A program made the translations under genes and the position numbers. The notes under the pieces are model-generated. The model was not told where the DNA came from. It was given only the letters and a program-made list of their open reading frames with translations, and ran no database searches. A stretch of 64,000 nt of DNA from UBA2136 sp963974105 (GTDB taxonomy: Bacteria > Pseudomonadota > Alphaproteobacteria > UBA2136), in the NCBI GenBank assembly GCA_963974105.1, contig CAXBBG010000005.1, positions 62,001 through 126,000 of the forward strand, written 5' to 3'. Of this stretch, positions 61,903-64,000 are shown piece by piece; the stretch's first letter is position 1; each line of letters opens with the position of its first letter.

Positions 61903-63264
61903 TTAACGCGCGCCTTTTGCAGAACGTTTAAATTTAGATTTTTTCAACAAGCTATCGTAGCGTTGTGCAATCAGGTGAGATTGAATACGTTCAACCAAGT
62001 CAATTGTTACACTTACAATAATCAACAAACTTGTACCACCCATCAAGTAAGCAGCATTTGCTGGAATGTTAAATTCACCCATAATAACTTGAGGCAAGTT
62101 ACAAATAACGATCAAGTAAAGTGCACCCACAAATGTAATACGCTTTAAAATATAATCAAAGTAGTCAGCTGTAGCCTTACCTGGACGAATACCTGGAACA
62201 AAACCGTTTTGTTTTTTCAAGTTATCCGCTGCATCTTTAGAGTTGAATGAAACAGTCAACCACCAGAAACACATTGCCCCAAGGAACAGTGAAAAGATAA
62301 CCATGTAAATTGGCTGACCTGGAGTTACCCATACAGCCATCCATTGTGCCCAGTCAGCATTTGGATACATGTTCACCACACTTAACAGTGCCATCAAAAT
62401 GGAGCTTGCAAAAATAGCAGGCATCACACCACCCATGTTTACCTTCAAAGGCATATGAGAAGCTTCAGAGCTACCCATCATGTTACGTTTTGGATATTGT
62501 ACAAGAACGCGGCGACGCGCAGTTTCCATAAATACCACAGCAAAAATTGTAATAAGCGCCACTGCAAATACAGCAATACCAATGTACCCCGCCACAGCAC
62601 CAACGCGCATTTGTTCGATTGTTTGGTAAATAGCAGCTGGAAGTTCAGCAACGATACCAGCAAAAATCAACACCGAAATACCTTGGCCAATGCCACGGCT
62701 TGTAATTTGTTCACCAAGCCACATCAAAAACATTGTTCCTGTCATCAATGTGAAAGCCGCTTGCAATTTAAACATCATACCAGCAGTCACAATAAGACTT
62801 ACTGTTTCGTTACCAAACGTTGCTGTCTGGTGTTCCCAACCTGTTGCATATCCAAAACCTTGGCCAAATGCAATCAGCAGAGTTAAATATCGTGTGTACT
62901 GCGTAATTTTACGCTGTCCCATTTCACCTTCTTTTTTCATATCAGCAAGTGCTGGATATGCGTAAGAAAGAAGTTGCATAATAATAGAGGCACTAATGTA
63001 GGGCATAACACCCAATGAGAAAATAGCCATACGGCTCATCGCCCCACCTGTAAACATGTTCAACATGTCCATAATACCGCCAGTAGAAGGTGTATTCACC
63101 TGTGAAAGTGTCAACGCATCAACGCCAGGAATTGGGATATGTGTCCCTAAACGAAAAACGATCAAAGCACCCAAAACAAAAAGAATACGCTTTTGAAGTT
63201 CACCAGACTTCGCTAGTAAACCTGCCATTTCTGCTTTATTACCCATAGATGATGTTGTTGCCAT
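61903..63264 (-). CDS. secY: Protein translocase subunit SecY
   Basis: A 453-residue channel of the Sec translocon with ten membrane helices. Recognisable segments are FRLGTHIPIPGVD, MPYISASIIMQLL, the plug region, and MLWLGEQITSRGIGQGIS-like MFLMWLGEQITSRGIGQG. The ribosome-binding loops with RRVLVQYPKRN and NGFVPGIRPGKAT are also clear. It lies 85 bp after rplO. Confidence 0.97.
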   Translation of the reverse strand: MATTSSMGNKAEMAGLLAKSGELQKRILFVLGALIVFRLGTHIPIPGVDALTLSQVNTPSTGGIMDMLNMFTGGAMSRMAIFSLGVMPYISASIIMQLLSYAYPALADMKKEGEMGQRKITQYTRYLTLLIAFGQGFGYATGWEHQTATFGNETVSLIVTAGMMFKLQAAFTLMTGTMFLMWLGEQITSRGIGQGISVLIFAGIVAELPAAIYQTIEQMRVGAVAGYIGIAVFAVALITIFAVVFMETARRRVLVQYPKRNMMGSSEASHMPLKVNMGGVMPAIFASSILMALLSVVNMYPNADWAQWMAVWVTPGQPIYMVIFSLFLGAMCFWWLTVSFNSKDAADNLKKQNGFVPGIRPGKATADYFDYILKRITFVGALYLIVICNLPQVIMGEFNIPANAAYLMGGTSLLIIVSVTIDLVERIQSHLIAQRYDSLLKKSKFKRSAKGAR

Positions 63265-63349
63265 TTATTTTTTCCTACTCGGTATTTTATTCATTCTTTA
63301 AAGTAACGCACCCCCTCCACGCAAGCGCAGAGGGTCTACGTTATATTGA

Positions 63350-63859
63350 TTAGCGATCAGCTTTTTTCTTAAGCTTCACACCGCTCATGTCTGGTTTTGG
63401 AGCTGCAATGTTCAACTTACCACCAGCTTTTTCGATCTTCTCGATAGCTGATTTAGTTGCATGCTTCGCTTCAACTGTAAATTTAACAGTAACATCACCG
63501 TTACCTAAAACTTTTAGACCATCATGTGCTTTTTTAGTGTAACCACAAGCTTGTAGAGCTTCAATCGTTACAGGCTTAGACGCGTCCAAACGACCACTTT
63601 GAGCTAAAAACTCAAGATCACCAACATTAATTGTTGTGTAAACTGTACGGAAGTTGAAGTTGTTAAAACCACGCATTGGTAAACGACGGTATAGAGGGTT
63701 TTGTCCACCTTCAAAACCAATAAAGATTTTACCACCACTACGAGATCCTAGACCTTTTTGTCCACGTCCAGAAGTCTTACCTTTTGAACCTTCACCGCGA
63801 CCTACGCGTTCGTTTGGTTTTCTTGCGCCTTTGTTATCAGCTAATTCATTTAATTTCAT
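63350..63859 (-). CDS. rplO: Large ribosomal subunit protein uL15
   Basis: 169 residues: MKLNELADNKGARKPNERVG, RGEGSKGKTSGRGQKG, GFEGGQNPLYRRLPMRGF and a C-terminal domain with IEKIEKAGGKLNI. It follows rpmD and precedes secY, the normal spc order. Confidence 0.96.
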   Translation of the reverse strand: MKLNELADNKGARKPNERVGRGEGSKGKTSGRGQKGLGSRSGGKIFIGFEGGQNPLYRRLPMRGFNNFNFRTVYTTINVGDLEFLAQSGRLDASKPVTIEALQACGYTKKAHDGLKVLGNGDVTVKFTVEAKHATKSAIEKIEKAGGKLNIAAPKPDMSGVKLKKKADR

Positions 63860-63933
63860 GACTCGGTTTCCCTTTTGCCAGTTATTTATTTAATTGATTT
63901 GCAGGGCGCCCGTAGGCGCCACACAAACGATAC

Positions 63934-64000
63934 TTACTTAGTTTCGATAATTTCTACAAGGTGAGAAACTTTGTTGATCATTCCACGTACTGATGGAGTA
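63934..64000 (-). CDS. rpmD: Large ribosomal subunit protein uL30, N-terminus beyond window
   Basis: Only the last 22 codons are inside the window: TPSVRGMINKVSHLVEIIET followed by K and a stop. This is the conserved uL30 C-terminus (T-P-x-x-R-G-M-I-x-K-V-x-H-L-V). The position before rplO agrees. Confidence 0.88.
   Translation of the reverse strand, partial: TPSVRGMINKVSHLVEIIETK

Overview
This is chromosomal DNA of an alphaproteobacterium of low to moderate GC (about 40 % by eye). The lineage call rests on several gene sets: a MaeB-type malic enzyme fused to a phosphotransacetylase-like domain, a cytochrome bc1 assembly chaperone (CBP3/UQCC1 family) beside DUF177, the fabH-ihfA-merR block, a DUF2155 protein, a BamE lipoprotein, and an RNase E with a very large insertion in its S1 domain. 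The genus cannot be named from sequence alone.

Layout. (1) 1-7126, minus strand: a pyruvate dehydrogenase operon, pdhA-pdhB-[FAD oxidoreductase]-pdhC-[Nudix]-[double Nudix]-lpdA; lpdA runs off the left edge. (2) 7.4-16.2 kb: a DUF1499 lipoprotein, a small membrane protein, a YfiR-like periplasmic protein overlapping a hybrid histidine kinase, a RimB-RimK fusion (protease-like plus ATP-grasp ligase), and a second hybrid kinase behind its own periplasmic partner. (3) 16.5-27.4 kb: katG, then an accessory stretch ending at tRNA-Leu(GAG). The stretch holds two secreted modular proteins with near-identical N-terminal repeats but different C-terminal domains (DUF1554-like and LamG-like), lying in opposite orientation around a soluble CZB chemoreceptor. 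It also holds three copies of a hairpin-forming repeat, a divergent Nudix protein, a tmRNA 3' portion without a visible tag-coding part, an FG-GAP-type secreted protein, and a roughly 100-bp direct repeat bracketing the last 2.8 kb. (4) 27.5-44.2 kb: housekeeping and small genes: lipB, mgtE, maeB, an ASCH-like protein, a Sco1 copper chaperone, mnmD, parC, recO, a pair of small paralogues, an AMIN amidase and two peptide-ABC permeases. (5) 44.3-51.6 kb, plus strand: rne with a long structured leader, a BepA-like M48 protease, accB-accC and hpt. (6) 51.6-55.7 kb, minus strand: DUF2155, merR, ihfA, fabH, rpmF, DUF177 and the bc1 chaperone. (7) 55.7-58.0 kb, plus strand: bamE, two pilin-like paralogues and a CYTH protein. 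(8) 58.2-64.0 kb, minus strand: the end of the spc/alpha ribosomal cluster, rpmD(partial)-rplO-secY-adk-infA-rpmJ-rpsM-rpsK-rpoA-rplQ.

How the genes connect. Pyruvate dehydrogenase, malic enzyme and acetyl-CoA carboxylase supply and use acetyl-CoA. LipB supplies the octanoyl group from which the lipoyl cofactor of the E2 subunit is made. FabH starts fatty-acid chains from the AccBC product. The bc1 chaperone and Sco1 serve respiratory-chain assembly. The accessory stretch between katG and tRNA-Leu is the least conventional part: most of its genes are secreted or sensory and it is dense in repeats.
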